From the NCBI GenBank assembly GCA_036345935.2, contig JADWOT020000001.1, forward strand, positions 19,447,098 through 19,511,097: a stretch of 64,000 nucleotides of DNA. The letters are read 5' to 3'. The position numbers and the translations under genes were made by a program. Of this stretch, positions 23,870-37,159 are shown in pieces. The notes beneath the pieces were generated by a model. The model searched no databases. It was given only the letters and a program-made list of their open reading frames with translations, and was not told where the DNA came from. Origin of the DNA: Taenia hydatigena (taxonomy: Eukaryota; Platyhelminthes; Cestoda; Cyclophyllidea; Taeniidae). How positions within the stretch are numbered: the stretch's first letter is position 1; each line of letters begins with the position of its first letter.

Positions 23870-25330
23870 TCCAATCATCACATACACACGCACGTCCCGA
23901 GCTTTGGTCGCATCGCCTTTGTTGGATGATCGAAAAGCATCCTCCTACTGACAATTTCGTATTTTATGCCCTTGTGGCCCTTCTCAGTGCTACAGCTTGC
24001 CCTAGTTGTAGATGGATCCACTGACTGCAGACAATTTGTGCATCCATTATTCTGTACACATGCATTCCATTTACTTATGTACTTTGTATTCCATAACACC
24101 TGTTTCGTGCAGCTTTCAGGCCACGAAAGAGTCTAATGAGCCATGTCATCAACGTTTAGCGACAACAAGTGCGTGTGATTGTGCCCTCAACTTTATCTAG
24201 GTGTCGATGTGTACGATTCATACGTAATCACTTAATGCACGAATTCAACAAAGGCAACTGCAGAACTTTGCGACTTATCCGAGGATAAAAGTAGGCATAT
24301 CACTTGAGCAGAACAATTACATTCATAACGTAGAAATAATTTGTGCTTGTAGCGTGGCCCAGAGGTTAGGCCACCCGGCGAATGTACGATGGGCGTCCAA
24401 GTGACCGTAGACGAGACTGAGAGCTCAACAATCAACAATCCATTACTATGCTAATCAGAAGTAGCATGGTGTTTGGTGCAGCTATGGACAACTAGCCGAG
24501 TCCTCAACTTTCCGGAGAAAACATACCAGTAATTCATGCTAACAGTGCACAGATGTAATGCTTATCTTCTTCAATTGTGCTTTGTAGGCCAGAGGAGAAG
24601 GAACAATTTGAACCTGATCGCCAAGCAGTGAGGTCCCTCTCTGAAGCGCACCACATCCTCGTCTTGAACTCTTCTACAGTATCTTTCTCTACTCTCTCTC
24701 TTACTACTAGTAGAGACGTCAAAGCGTGCTCAGCCTTCTAATAGTGAGGGTGAAAATGTCGTTCTAGACGAAGCGGCTGACCACCAGCGTATTAGCAGTG
24801 TGTTGCAGAATTGCCTGTGTCTCAAAAAAGAGATTCAATTTGTGTTCGTGTCTTTTGCTTACGACGTACGTCTAAGGAAACGTAAGCATTACACTATCAT
24901 GTCAATAACAAGTGTGGAATGTCAAAAACCAGATAAATCCAACTTGACATAAAGGTTGCTAGTTATCAAAGAAAAACCTAGAGAACGACTCACCGAGACC
25001 TTGTTTGTGGCGTGAAAATCATTAAAATTATAACGTTGTGTTTAGAGTGTCCTACAAATGCCTTGCAAAACTACATTTGCTTAGTCTTATTGGTTAAAAA
25101 AGAGAAGTTATGTTTTTGCTGTGATATTTAAGGTAGATTAGAATTCCTGCAACAACTATTTGCTTTAATCGTGTCTAACACCCTTCTTGTGTGGCTAGCG
25201 GCGTATACGAAGGGATGACCTGAGTGTGCTCGTCGCTGTGCATGTTTCGTGGTTCGTGCTAACGAGTCCAGGTATGTGAGTATTCATATTTGAAATTTTT
25301 GACTCATTTTATGCGTATACATATGTAACC
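23870..25330 (+). repeat. Old segmental duplication, copy A
   Basis: This interval aligns in the same orientation with about 38,480-39,720 at an estimated 75 per cent or so. Shared landmarks include TTCGTGCAGCTTTCAGG versus TTCATGCAACTTTTGGG, CTTGAGCAGAACAA, GTATTAGCAGTG, and near the end GCTAACGAGTCCAG. Copy A contains a Gypsy leader fragment that copy B lacks. Both copies carry a tRNA-like A-box stretch (GTGGCCCAGAGGTTAGG at about 24,355 here). Confidence 0.7.
24575..24745 (+). mobile_element. Gypsy leader / LTR-end fragment
   Basis: This interval runs from TGTAGGCCAGAGG through ACAATTTGAACCTG and a CTCTCTC stretch to the start equivalent of gag. It matches, with substitutions, the region just upstream of the gag of the minus-strand Gypsy element at 50,960-50,800. 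In that element the same place reads GAACC followed by TGGTAGCGGAGCGG, a plausible primer binding site. It lies inside segmental duplication copy A and is missing from copy B. Confidence 0.55.
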
Positions 25331-28300
25331 TTTTATTATTGACATGAAAGTGTGGCTAGCGAATTTCGAGGCTTGCTGAATTCGTGGTTCGTGTAATGCT
25401 AAGATTCTGTTAACTCGCCTAATTAAATGCCTAAGCGCATTTTACATTAGGGTGATGTCTGCTTATTTTGGCTGTTGTAAGTCTTTTGCAAGTCATGATG
25501 AAGAATGAGGAGTCTGAATTTACTATTATTTGTTACCACTACTTCATTTGTGGGCAATGAATCGCGTATTAAATCGATGGACTTGCCGCTTGAGAGCAGT
25601 CGAACTGATTGAGACGAAACAGAGGTAACCTTCCTGGTTATGTGGCATTCATTGAAGAAACGTCAAAATTGAATCGAGGAAACTGTAAGCGGATGTGGTG
25701 CAAATCTCTACCCCAGGTTTTCGTCTCTAGCACATAGCTGAACTGAAACTGTTGGCTGCAGTCATTCTAGTAGTTCATTGTGGGAGTTCACTTGTCACGT
25801 GGCGTTCGCATGGCTTCCTTTCCTTTGCTCAAGTCGATAAAGAAGTTGCTGACTGCAAAGACAAGTGCAAATGAAAAGTTGCATGCTGACCTCGGTGAAT
25901 GGATAAAGAATTATGATTGTTGGGAAGGTGGGAAGACGGTTTGGGTGTGACGTCATCCATCGTTCCACTGAGAGATGGCATAACACTAGGAATCGTCTGA
26001 GCGTGGACGTGAGAGGAGATGCGAAATATCTTGGACTCGAAAATGCTCGAATCATAAATCGATGGTTTATTTCTAGTTCGTGATATTATTTAGGCCTATT
26101 CATGCGGGAATTTGATATCTTTCTAAGTAAATTACATGTCTTGAGCAGCAGGCGGTGAGCTGGAATGATTTCAGCATATGGATTTGATTTATTCGCTTCC
26201 AAGAAATGCTACTACACGCCATTTTTCAGTTGTAAAGGATATGATCAATGCTCCCTCTTCGCTGTACAGTCGTTGGTGCGCCAAAAGACTTGGCACTCTT
26301 TCATCATAAAGCTTGCTGCACAATTTGATAAGGTGGGATTACTTTAGCACTCCTTATGAGGTGGAGAAATGCAGTGAAGGCGAAGGCTCGCGGTGTTGCG
26401 TCCTTGGTGGGACTGTAGGTGTCACGAGATGGATTCTTTCCTCGCCTCCTTTCTCGGCCGTGAGTGCAGCTGAGGTCTTGGCAACTGTTGCCTTGTAGGA
26501 GGTACAGCAAGTGTTCATTCTCTTCTTACCAACGTTGCATGCATTTGATGCGCTGATTAATGCAGAGTGGCCTAATGTCGTCTCTTGACCGCGTTTTCCT
26601 TATTCGTTTGTTATAATTGGCTGATGTGAAGTGCTACAAGCATATTGGGTGAGATTGGAGAAGTGAAACACACGTAGGGGTGTTCTTGGTGAATAAATGC
26701 ATTTATTTTATGCAAACGAGCTTTTGATGAAAAAAACAATGGAGTGTCTAAGCTGTTGTGAGTCCTTTGAAAAGAGGATGGGCGAAGTCATATTTTGAGG
26801 GTTCATCCTTTTTCCTAACGTACTCTATGAATCGGTCATTTGGTGGCCTCTTTAGCTAGATGTTGCTTGCATTGGACACGAGCTAGTCGATGAACACGCA
26901 GGGCTGCGGTGTCCCTTTTGCAACTTCGTGGCCTATTTTTCATCTGTGGAGCGCCACAACAGTAGTCTCTGTTGTGTTTTTTTTTCATTTCCTTCCATGC
27001 ATCTCCGTTGGATTATAGTAGTGTTGTCATTGGCATTCAGTGTTTTCTAATTGTTAATGGTTAATAAGGCATTAGTGCCCATAACGATTCAGTTGTTAGG
27101 TTGAGTTGGCACAACTGATTGTCTGTGTGGTTTGGCCCAAGTTGGCACTCTGCAGCGAAGATGGCAGCAAGGCGTATGAACTGCGCGTGAGAAAACATTA
27201 CGTTCGTGAGTGATGGTAGTCAACATCCATCCTAGTCATCGTGGTGTCTCAGTGGGGAGGTAGAACTTGTCCTTGTAAATTCACAGAGGCGAGTTGGTGG
27301 CGGATGCACTAACGAGGCCGATCAGAAGTATTTCTGACGTCAATTCTCTTACAAGCTCTGCCTCAAAGGAATGAAGTAAAAAGCTTGCATCTGCTTCGCA
27401 TATAGTGAGGGCGTTACGCAGAAATGTTGGGCTAGTCTTTGTCATGAGCTCAGCAAGGCGTTTGTGTAATGGACTTTAATGCAAATACCGATTTCATTGC
27501 AGTGCTTTGACATTATAATTATTCATTTTTGAGTTAACGGTTACCCTTCAGTGCCTGATTGTAAGTTTTTTCATCTATCCTGCTGTCACTTTCACTAACC
27601 GCCTTTATACCTCGTTAATCAGTAACATCGATTTTTACCGTTATCCCCACTTTCCTAACTGACAAGGAGTGCGATGCGACAAAGGCGATGGCTGACACAT
27701 GGCGATTGAAGCGGCACGTCTTAACAACTTTGAGCTTCCTTCTGCAATATCATCACCAAGATCGTCAACTTGGATTAGCCGTCAACAGTCTCCCCGACAT
27801 GCCAATCACCTCCTGCTGCTGCAGTGCTGCACTTAGCGCTGGCGCGGGTGACGTCTCCTTTGCCAAATTCCTCATTTCACTGATAGCCCTCGCCCGCCAA
27901 CTGTACTTCTTTGTACTCCTTTTGTATTAGGTGGTAGCGTACATCCATGACAGCGTTGATGAGTGGCAGGCAGATGGTGCCACCGACTTGCTGATTACTG
28001 TTGTCGCTTCTGAAATCGAGGGCACCAATGCTGATGGTTGTTGTGCCACTGCTGTTGCCTTTGTGCCTTCCGTTGAGGCTATGAATTTGGTGACGTGGCA
28101 GTTCGTCAGTGTGATATAGAGCGTACAGATGCTGTAGATGGTGGAGGCGAATGATCTCATGAGATGGCGGGATATGCAGCACCAGTGGTTTATTTGCTCG
28201 TTGTGATCTTGCGGAAAAGATGGAGAGGGGATTTCGCGACGTCAACTTTGTTCGAACTGCAAGTTCTCTTCCCTTGCCTATTATAAACGCTGACGGAAGT

Positions 28301-28959
28301 AAACTGAACATTTATTTGGCTAATCAATAGGCACTGAAATTCAGCTTAGATATTTGCCTCTTTTTCCTATTCTTTAAACTAGCCGAAAATTATGAAGACT
28401 CTTTTTAGTCGACTGTCATTTGTTTGTAAAATCCAAACTTTCTTTACTAATGCTATGTGTGCTAGATTTCATCAGAATGCTTGCAAGACTACCGCCTGCA
28501 TTGTATGCTCCTTTACAAAGATTATCCTTATTTGCTGAGATTTTAAAATACTAGGACTGCTGCCTGATGGTTGAATACGGCCGGTTGTAGTCTGCGACGA
28601 ACCTGTGCTTAGACCACCCAATAAAGTGACTCACATTGCATGTACTTCCCAGTCGTAGAGTGAGCACTTGGAGTGACGTTTGGTGTGGTTTTGCGTTGTG
28701 ATGACTACAAACCGAATGGTGTTTGTCCACAGTACGCGAAATGTACTTCGTCATTGTCAAATGTGTGACGGGTTCGACTAGTTGAGGTTTCCGTCTAACT
28801 TTCGAGTGATATTCGTTAAAGGAATGGCAAGAGAAAGCCGTGAGAACTTGCCACCAAAGTTGAGCTTCTTTTTATGCATTTATAGGTAGATCAAACTTGA
28901 ATGAGAATTCTTCAGCTTGTGGCTAACCGTGGTTCAAATGAGAAGATCTCGAGCCAGAT
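25331..28959. other. About 3.6 kb without a supportable gene
   Basis: Overlapping frames on both strands occur at 27,688-28,311, the longest being 144 codons on the minus strand. No motif is recognised and both strands are about equally open. Nothing else stands out. Confidence 0.55.
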
Positions 28960-29340
28960 TGTAGCAAAGTGCAAGCATTCGGTATGTGAGCACCTCATGG
29001 TGGTGGGGCGTTCGCCTGTGTTGTCGCGGCACTGAGGCGACTCTTTTCCTTTTAAATGACTTTTACGATTTTCCATTGGTAATCGGAGATCCGCTGTGAG
29101 TCGCGTGTTGCGTTTTTATGAGGTGCTCTCGGGAGAGACTGTGACTAAATGGGAGCATTCTGTATGTAAGCACCACCTGGTAGTAGGGCGTTTGCCCAAG
29201 TTATCGCGGCACCAACGCGTCTCTCCTCCTTTCAGATCCCTTTCACGTTTTCCAGTGTTGCAAAGGAGAACTGCTGTGACAGTCGCCTGCTGCGTTTGTT
29301 ATGAGGAGCTCTTGAGAGAGACTGACGAAGTGATATCATT
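28960..29340 (+). repeat. 181-bp repeat family, two diverged units
   Basis: Two units about 181 bases apart share GGGCGTTYGCC, TTGTCGCGGCAC, a CTCTTTTCC-type stretch and GAGGTGCTCT. They match, with much divergence, the tandem array at 39.7-40.4 kb. The spacing is the same even though the sequence has drifted. Confidence 0.6.
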
Positions 29341-29379
29341 CTGAATACGTTCGCATTGCCCTATGAATCCCCTTTTCTG

Positions 29380-29970
29380 TGCTGAACTGCAAAGACATAG
29401 CGCTACAGTTCCTCGTAGCATTGTACAACTGAACAATCCATCTCCTTCACTGTTTCTGAGCAATTCAGTGCTTAAAAATCTGCCCTCACTACGAGCTGTC
29501 CCGCTATCTGGTAGTGTTGGAATTGTCTAACCATTGTGGGTGGAGGTGGCGAACAGTCCACGGTCCCTTGGCACTTTTCTGTCTCATTTTTGCCGAGTCT
29601 GATACTGGCGTAGGTGATTACGTGTTCTCTGTTTTTTGCCCCCTTGGGATAGTCTGTTGATTATGGCTACACCACTAGCGTCTGCATCCAGTGCGAAGGG
29701 TAGTGCGCCGGCCTTGAACTTTGGTAAGGCTTGGATCGGTGCTGAGCGGTTTTTATTCTAGTTCTTCTGACGCTTTATGATGCTCGGTCTCCCACTTGAA
29801 TTTCTTTTTTTGCAAGCTCTCTGATCGCTTTATGCAGGAGCTAGCGATGTTAGCCATTAACGAAGCGCCTGCAGTAGTTCGCCAAGTCGGTGAAACTGCG
29901 AAACTCCGTCTGGTTAGTTGGCGTTGATTAAGCGTTCACTTGCTTTATACAGTCTTTAGGGGCTAAACGA
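29380..29970 (-). mobile_element. Gypsy RT-connection / RNase H fragment
   Basis: The minus strand codes pieces of the Gypsy RT end and RNase H start, including FKWETEHHKASEEL and FALDADASGVAI (usually LDTDASG-x-AIG), followed by a stretch resembling the KMRQKSA part of the fuller element. Several stops and frameshifts interrupt it. It points the opposite way to the pol fragment that begins at 30,912. Confidence 0.65.
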
Positions 29971-30911
29971 CTACTGCGCGATCCCCAATGGACAATCGTC
30001 AGTACCTCCCACCTCTCGAAGTGGCTCAGCGACACAGCTCAGCCATCACGGAGCTCGGTGGCAGTTGCAAAGGGACAGCGATCATCGAGTGCGCCCCAAC
30101 GGTCTCTCACTGAATAAAGATTAGCCAAAAACATTAATGGAACTTCACAAGCCAAATGACTTTCGTCCTTAATGATGCAAAATCCAAATGGTAAAGAAAA
30201 TCTTCGCCTCGCCATGAAAATATTGCGGATTCCCTCAGTGAACAAACAAATCTAAACAAAACGATTGCAGAGAGTCGACAACTAATCCAACTGTGAAGAG
30301 CCATCGGAAGAAGCGGAAGTAAGGGGAAGTTCTTATTATTAAAACGCTATTCAACGGTTATTTAAGAAGCGCAACGTTGTATTTTTTGGTGGTTTTTTAT
30401 GTCACAAACCAATTAATATTAAGATCTTCTCTGAGTTTTCAGTACTGACCAATGACTTTTGTGCACAATTTTGATTCCTTTCTTGTTGTCTTAAGGTCGC
30501 ATTAGTCGAATGAAACATAAAGGTGTAATGCCTACGTTTCTTTAAACGTATATTGTAGACAAAGGTCAGGAACACAAATTGAATCCCTCGACTCCGACAC
30601 AGGCAATTCTACAACACTCTGCTAATGCGCTAGCAATCCACCATTTTGTCTAAGACAAAAGGCAGAGGATCTGGCACACTGTTGGCATGAATTCCAGCGG
30701 TGTTGCATGTGGAAAGTAGAGGAATTAGCAAGTTGTCTATAGTCAAACCCAAGGCTATATCACCACTGTTTAAGGTTGTAATAAAAGTATTCGGCACAAA
30801 AATTTGCACGTTTGTTGTTTGTTCATCTCGCTGTCTCGTCTACGCTCACTTGGGTGACAATTGGACATTCGTTGGGTGCAGCGCCGCGATGAGGCGTATT
30901 GGGGTTAAAAG
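29971..30911. other. Interval between two opposed Gypsy fragments
   Basis: About 0.94 kb with short frames only. A minus-strand frame at 30,245-30,039 is not recognised. It may include uncharacterised LTR sequence, but I see no paired ends. Confidence 0.45.
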
Positions 30912-31853
30912 TTCGCCATCTATACAATGGTTAGACACAATGGTGCGACACTTCAAGCACTACCCGATAGCGAGACAGGTCATAGTGAGAACGGACCATC
31001 AGGCGCTGACCTCGTTGAAAACAATGAAGGAGATCGACCATTCGGTTGCACGGTGGTATGAGGAACTGCAGCAATATGACTTCACTGTGCAGCACAGAAA
31101 AGGGGACTCGCATAGCAACGCGAATGCATTATCCCGCAGACCTCTCTCAGTGGAAAGGTACAGCAGTGTAGTGCGAACCCCATTTTTAAGCGAACCGACT
31201 GAACATCAGTGGAGAGATACACAGAGTACAGATCCCGACACGTCCCTGATATACGCCAGGTTCCTGACATCTTCGTCTAAGTCCACTGCGGAAGAGACGA
31301 AATCGTCCAGCAAGGCAGCCGGGCAGATATAGCAACAATGGTCCAAACTCGCCCTGGAAGATGAGGTCTTGTGGTACCAAGAAGACGTCACGTCTCCCAA
31401 GCGTTGGCTGTTTCAGGTTCCCTAATACAAACAGCCCTTCAGGAGTTGCACGAACAGTTGGGTCACGTAGGCGAGTAAAAGATGGTGGAGGCCTCGATGA
31501 AGCGATACTGGTAGCCCCCTCTCTCCCCAGACGTGCAGGACTTCTGCCAAACCTGCATTACTTGCAGCAGGTTCAAGAACCCTCATTCCACAGCAGTTGC
31601 ACCCCTGCAGCCTATGCCTACAGGATTTGCGAGCGAACGAGTAGGTATCGACATCATGGGTCCTCTACCACTCACCAAGAGGAGAAGCCGATATATTCTA
31701 CTTATGGTTGACTACTTCACGAAAGTGGCCTTAGCAGAACCCATGAAGTCGCAAGACGCCGAGACAGTCACGTCAACCATTTTCAATCGTTGGATCTGTC
31801 AGCACGGAGTGCCTGAATCAGACCATAGCGACCAAGGCTATTCAGACTTCTAA
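30912..31853 (+). mobile_element. Gypsy RNase H end, integrase zinc finger and partial core
   Basis: A frame ending at 31,332 carries VIVRTDHQAL, EIDHSVARWYEELQQYDF and NANALSRRP, the RNase H and connection part of Ty3/Gypsy pol. After frameshifts, integrase follows: LHEQLGHVG and FCQTCITC supply the HHCC zinc finger, and ERVGIDIMGPL and HGVPESDHSDQG supply the first two acidic core positions. The sequence stops there, before the catalytic glutamate. A 13-base duplication near 30,930 shifts the start relative to the copy at 48.7 kb. The last residue in the motif usually read NADALSR is Asn here. The fragment is dead. Confidence 0.85.
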
Positions 31854-31859
31854 CAACAA

Positions 31860-34800
31860 GGGCGATAAGAAGGAAGAGGAGGAACCCTCTACAAGCATAC
31901 TCCTTAACACATTATGCGTTCAATTTAACATAAGTACCTCAAGCATTGTCATGCATTCTAACAAGGCAGCAAAAGAAATTATGTGAAAAAGAACAAATCC
32001 TACACGGTAAACTTTTCTCTCCCTGCGTATAACTTGGCAAGCACATGTGTAGGTAAAATAGAAAAGAGTTGGTGGGATTCGCGGGTAAGTGCAAATTAAC
32101 GAGGACCGATAAATGACTTCTGATGATACGAAACGATTCAAGAGTAGTAGCTTAATATTAAATAATAAAATCTCCATTCACGTAAAGCACTCGTGCATGT
32201 CCATGTGCATATAAATGAAGTCGCGGCTAGTACCACCGAACAGAACCCGGAAACCCGACACGCAGTCATTCCTTAAATAACACTTGCGTGAGGAAAGTGT
32301 CACAGCATCTCGAAATCACCGTACATTTGAAGAACACAAGCATTGCCAATACAGCAAGCGCGTTAAAGAACTTTAACATAGTGTACAGCATGCATAGTGT
32401 GGCATAATAAACAAATAAATAATGACTGTAACACTGCTTACTCAAAGCTGAGGTCAGATGGTGCGAGGACATCTCGTCGGCAAGAGCACATGCAAAGGGG
32501 ACAGAGGAGGCGACTTCTAGCTCTCAAGCGCTTTAAGACACTTGGGCCCTGCCTACCTGTCTTACTTCCCCTTTAGTGCTCTAGATCCCTAACGCTAGAG
32601 GAGGTCAAAGCCATAGGAGTTCGGAGTCCGTTTTCCCCTTCCGAGCTAGTGCCATCCGTTTGGTCATGCAGTTCAAGTATGTTGACCGCCTCTTGACCAA
32701 AAAGTGCATTCAAACAGGCATGCATTCCAAAAACTGCAGGTCACCATTTCAACCCAAACGTCAGTGCTCCACCTCGGCTTCCTATCCCACAAGAGATAGG
32801 CCGTTGTACAGGTGCATATTAACGCAATGAACTGCAAAGGGTTGAGCTCACAGTTGCGCTTTGCAGACGATTGAGCTTGCTGGTGGGATTACTCGGAGGG
32901 CAGCGCTAATTCACGGCGAATCAGATGCGAGGCCAGCAACAAAGACGAATAAAGCTCAAATGAACTCTTCCATGCAGTCAATGCAATTAATCCACCTTTA
33001 AAAGCGGCGAAAGATGCAAAAAACACTCACAAAACCCTTCAGTTCATAGATCTTAGAGTTAGTGCACTTTTGCCACTTTTATGCAGACACATTGTGGATG
33101 ATTGCCTCGTTCAGGTCATTCATGAGTGCTACCATGACCAGCTTTGCCCATAAGAAAAGAAAGCGCGTTTTATCATGGGACATGCACCGTTCAAGATGAC
33201 GTTTATTATGTCGATGGCTATGAACTCTTCCGTGATGGGCTTCACACGTCCCTGTGAGAAATTCACAGGTGAATTAATGCATGCACCCCACAAATTGTTC
33301 CCCTCTTCCAATTCTCTGACCGACTAGTGATTCCACTGCTTCACCGACCGTGTGTCCGGTTGATTGATTGAGTCACTGATTTATTCAGTGATATTTTCAC
33401 CTCCCTGCCCCTTTATTTTCCTTTTTTTATGCTGTTCCGCTGATCCACCGAAAGTCTAGCCCACCTCTTTAGCCCACTCGTCAATGAAGGTGGCGGCACA
33501 ATATTGGAGCCGTAGATGTGGCACTCGTCCCTCTTTCCTTGGTTGCGTGGAAATTCAGTAGCTAGCGCGTACGGCTTGCGGGTGTTTTTCTTCCATCATT
33601 GACAAGTTTAATGGCTGACACTGCCACATATTTCGCACATTTGAAACCCATTTTCATGGCTAAGTAGTAGCATGTCATTTTCTACCAATTCATGACACAC
33701 TCAACAGTGGACAGCCTACTTTAAGATGCGCTCGTCATCCATGTCAACAAGCAACTGCAGGGCAACACGACAAAAACGTTTCCACACCTCCCAGAGCAAA
33801 ATATTACGCAGCGGTCAACACCGCTCTAAATCGCAACAAAACATCTCCATCACTAATGTATACATACCCACTGCAGCGCCTTCAGCCTTCCCTCACCCCA
33901 ACAACACCAAATAAGACACAACATTCGAGCAGAATACACATCTAGTCCACATACCCACGACCCACTCAGTGAAGGTACAACGGCGAGGAAAACAAGTGGC
34001 CCCACCACCAACACTCGTAATTTAGCGAACTACCGATGCGTTACACAGTCCATCTCTCCGCCTCCAGCGCCATCCTCCGTGCTCTCCTTGGTAATTGTGC
34101 TGCACCTGCAATCTCCTCCCCACCTTCTATGGCCAAAGCGGATCCCGTAGGGAATGATGCGGATCCACCGACCACCATGCCTACAAGCAAAATTCCAAAT
34201 CCTGTCAACGATAAGACCTCAAGACCATGACATTAACAGAACAACTAAGACCTGAGGTGGCTATCGGTCTCAAACCTAATGCCGCATGGCAACCATACGA
34301 TGACTACCTGCATTAGGTAGCAGCAACACTCAGTACCATTAACCGACAGATGTAGTCGTTAAACACACACCCACGGAACCAAGTGGGGCACCAAGTCAAT
34401 GGACATTTACCGTTTCTCCTACCAATTAATCGCACTTTGGCAATATGTCACCTTACTCACTGTAGCACACAAGCCTGTAGCCGTCAATGAAAACGCCTCC
34501 TTGCGTAAGTTATGCATGCACAGATACTTCTCAACAACTTGTGTCCAATTTCTTTAGCATTAGCCAAACCACTTTCAAGCATATACAGCTCACACTAACC
34601 GCACTGCCGACTACTTCACAACTACCTCGTATTGGCTTCACCTCACACCATACAACTATCAAAGGCGACAGAACCTCAACATCATATTTTGAAAAATAAA
34701 CAAGCGAAACTAATATTTGTAGGCCAACGATAACATCAGACTTAATTTATACAACATTTCGTCTTCCAAGAAAGTACTCACCAGACTACTGCTTAGCACC

Positions 34801-34942
34801 AAAACACCGCATCCAGTCTTTCATAACTCCTCCGAACACAAAGTCACGCTACTTATGTCCTGCGCAAGTGAACATTCAACATGGAGCGGGGAAACCTTCA
34901 GCAGGATCGATTGGTCGAATGTCTGCAGCACCACATCTGTCA

Positions 34943-34976
<34 letters not shown>

Positions 34977-37150
34977 GGACGACAAGTTCAAGGGCGCATA
35001 GTGCCGTCTCAGTGGACTCCCATGGGCTGCCTTCTACAGCCACATTCTCCTTCTTCGATACCACCGTCAGCAACGACGCACGAGACCTAACTAGTTAAAT
35101 GCAAAAATACTGCGCTACCAAGTTTTGCTCCCAAAATCAGCACCCAGTACTGTTCAATAATGTCTACATGCTTATCACAAAATACTCCAACGAAAAAAAT
35201 ACTCTTGCCGAACTTTGCACCTGCAACGAATCTAGCACCGTGTAGTGCCAGGCGATTGGTAGATTTTTCCCTTTGTTTCCAACAGATTAGACCCCTCCTG
35301 CCATAATCTCTCCCTTTTGATATCATCCACTATCCAACCAACTGCCAGGACAGCTTCAACTGCTCCCCCCCTTCTAAATTATTCAGCGAAACGAACAAGC
35401 GATGCAAAGTGCCGTTGCTGGATAACGAAATCTCGTCCAAATTCAATTCCTCATCTTCATTCAATTAAAAATTGGTATGCGTTTCGACTTGTTCATGTAC
35501 GTACACACAACTATGAACAGGTCAACTTGATGCATTCCAAATGCATAAACTGAGAAGTAACATAAAATACATTCGCATACAGTGAAAAATTCAGTAAATA
35601 CAAAGATAAAAGGTACACACTTCAAAATGCAAACATGTCGGAGTTCGAGAAAAGGGTCCTGAGTAGATTCCAAAACAGCTCTGCAGCACTGCCGCCCATT
35701 TCCACCCCAATTCACCGACCTTTCTCAACGCGATAATAAGCCTGCCTACCAATTCAACACTAACCTCACATCCATCTCGTCTGTTTACCTCCTGACCATG
35801 CAATTATCCAGTGCTTGAACCAAAAGAGCTAACATCCATCGCTATGCCATCAAACGCAACATCATCATCCATGGCAAGATCCGCATTGCAGGTCAAAGGA
35901 GACGCCCCCGCAAATGACTTAAACATCCCACATTGCATATCATTCCACACGATCATCACATGTAGCTTCATCACTACTGTAAATTCGTAGTATCCGAAAC
36001 GCACAGAAGGAAAAAGTGGGAAGGCCGATACACAAACGTCCGATGACCCGCCACATCAACACATACAAGCAAATATAACATCTTAAAAACCAGACATTTA
36101 AGACCGCTACAAGGCAACGTCTGTGTAGCAATGCAAAAGTGCCCAGCGAAGAGTTACAGGTCTCTCATCACCCATCCTCCTGCTCCTCAATCAGCCTCAA
36201 ACACTAACTCATGTCAGAGCTGAACCCACATAGCAAGTTTTACAAAGATACTATCAACACACGACCGTGGTCTCGAAGTCAAGAAACGACCAAGTTGCAA
36301 AGTGCCACGCACACTCCATATATTTTCCGCCAAAGCAGACAATATAGGCATAAAAATAACGCACCTACTACCATACATAAATACGAAAGGATCTACAAAG
36401 AGGTGATAAGAACACGCGGCACAAAATAGCGACCAATAAACCACAACCTAATCTTACCTAAGAAATGCAATGAGCAATAGCGACGGCGAGATTCGCGCTC
36501 AGTGTTGCTAGGTAACACTTTCACGCCCAGCAGATAATGCCGCATCAAAAATACACATTCCTGTCAAGTGAAATAATGAAGACCAACATGCACACTAAAT
36601 GACGCCTCACAGCTGAAATTCAAGCATGCCTTCAAGCACCAGACACCTCACACAACAACGAAGACTCAAATCTACCGCGTAAAGGCGATTCGGCACAACA
36701 AAATCGCACGATTAAGTTTCGTTATTCCACAACAAAATTGGTCTTCAAATTCAGTCTGCTCTGTCTCTTGCATGTGATAAAACGATTGCAACGCCAAAAC
36801 TCAGCAATGGCGATAGATTGACAGGCATGTATTTATACGCATGTGCAAAGTAGTAATCCATAATAAACAGCCAAAATATATTTCTCGAAAAGAGAAAGGA
36901 TTATGACCATGCAATATCGCTTACTCAAGGCCTAACTTGATTGTTCGAAGTAGGTCAGCTACATTTCCGGATGTTAATTTCGTTGGATTTAGCGTGATAG
37001 TGCGGTCAAGGATTCAATTCGAATTATTGGCAAACACCATAAGACATTCGAGACCAAAGGTAAGGCATGTGATTTTGAGCGCGTGTAATTTCTAGGTTTA
37101 ATGATGCTTGCACTACTTTGTTTGCTCTGACTACTGGTTTCAGACACTTG
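31860..37150. other. Arm-specific sequence with no recognised gene (repeated inverted at 42,520-47,760)
   Basis: About 5.3 kb is shared by the two arms with about one per cent difference by eye. Frames of 60-85 codons occur in matching positions in both arms, for example 36,214-36,444 minus with 43,226-43,456 plus, and 35,087-35,326 minus with 44,344-44,583 plus. Such matches follow from the recent duplication and are not evidence of coding. I recognise no domain. Confidence 0.6.
34945..34990. repeat. (CGA)n microsatellite, long allele in left arm
   Basis: A run of ACGACG triplets. The matching tract in the right arm (about 44,688-44,712) is shorter by roughly 18 bases. Confidence 0.8.
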
Positions 37151-37159
37151 GGTGGCCAC

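Noticed and set aside
24353..24440. A tRNA-like A-box stretch (GTGGCCCAGAGGTTAGG) as a SINE.
   Set aside because: No B box at the right distance, no 3' tail and no further copy except the paralogous one. Too little to annotate as an element.
36214..36444. A 76-codon frame conserved in both palindrome arms.
   Set aside because: Identity between arms is expected from their recent duplication. No motif is recognised and no independent copy exists for comparison.
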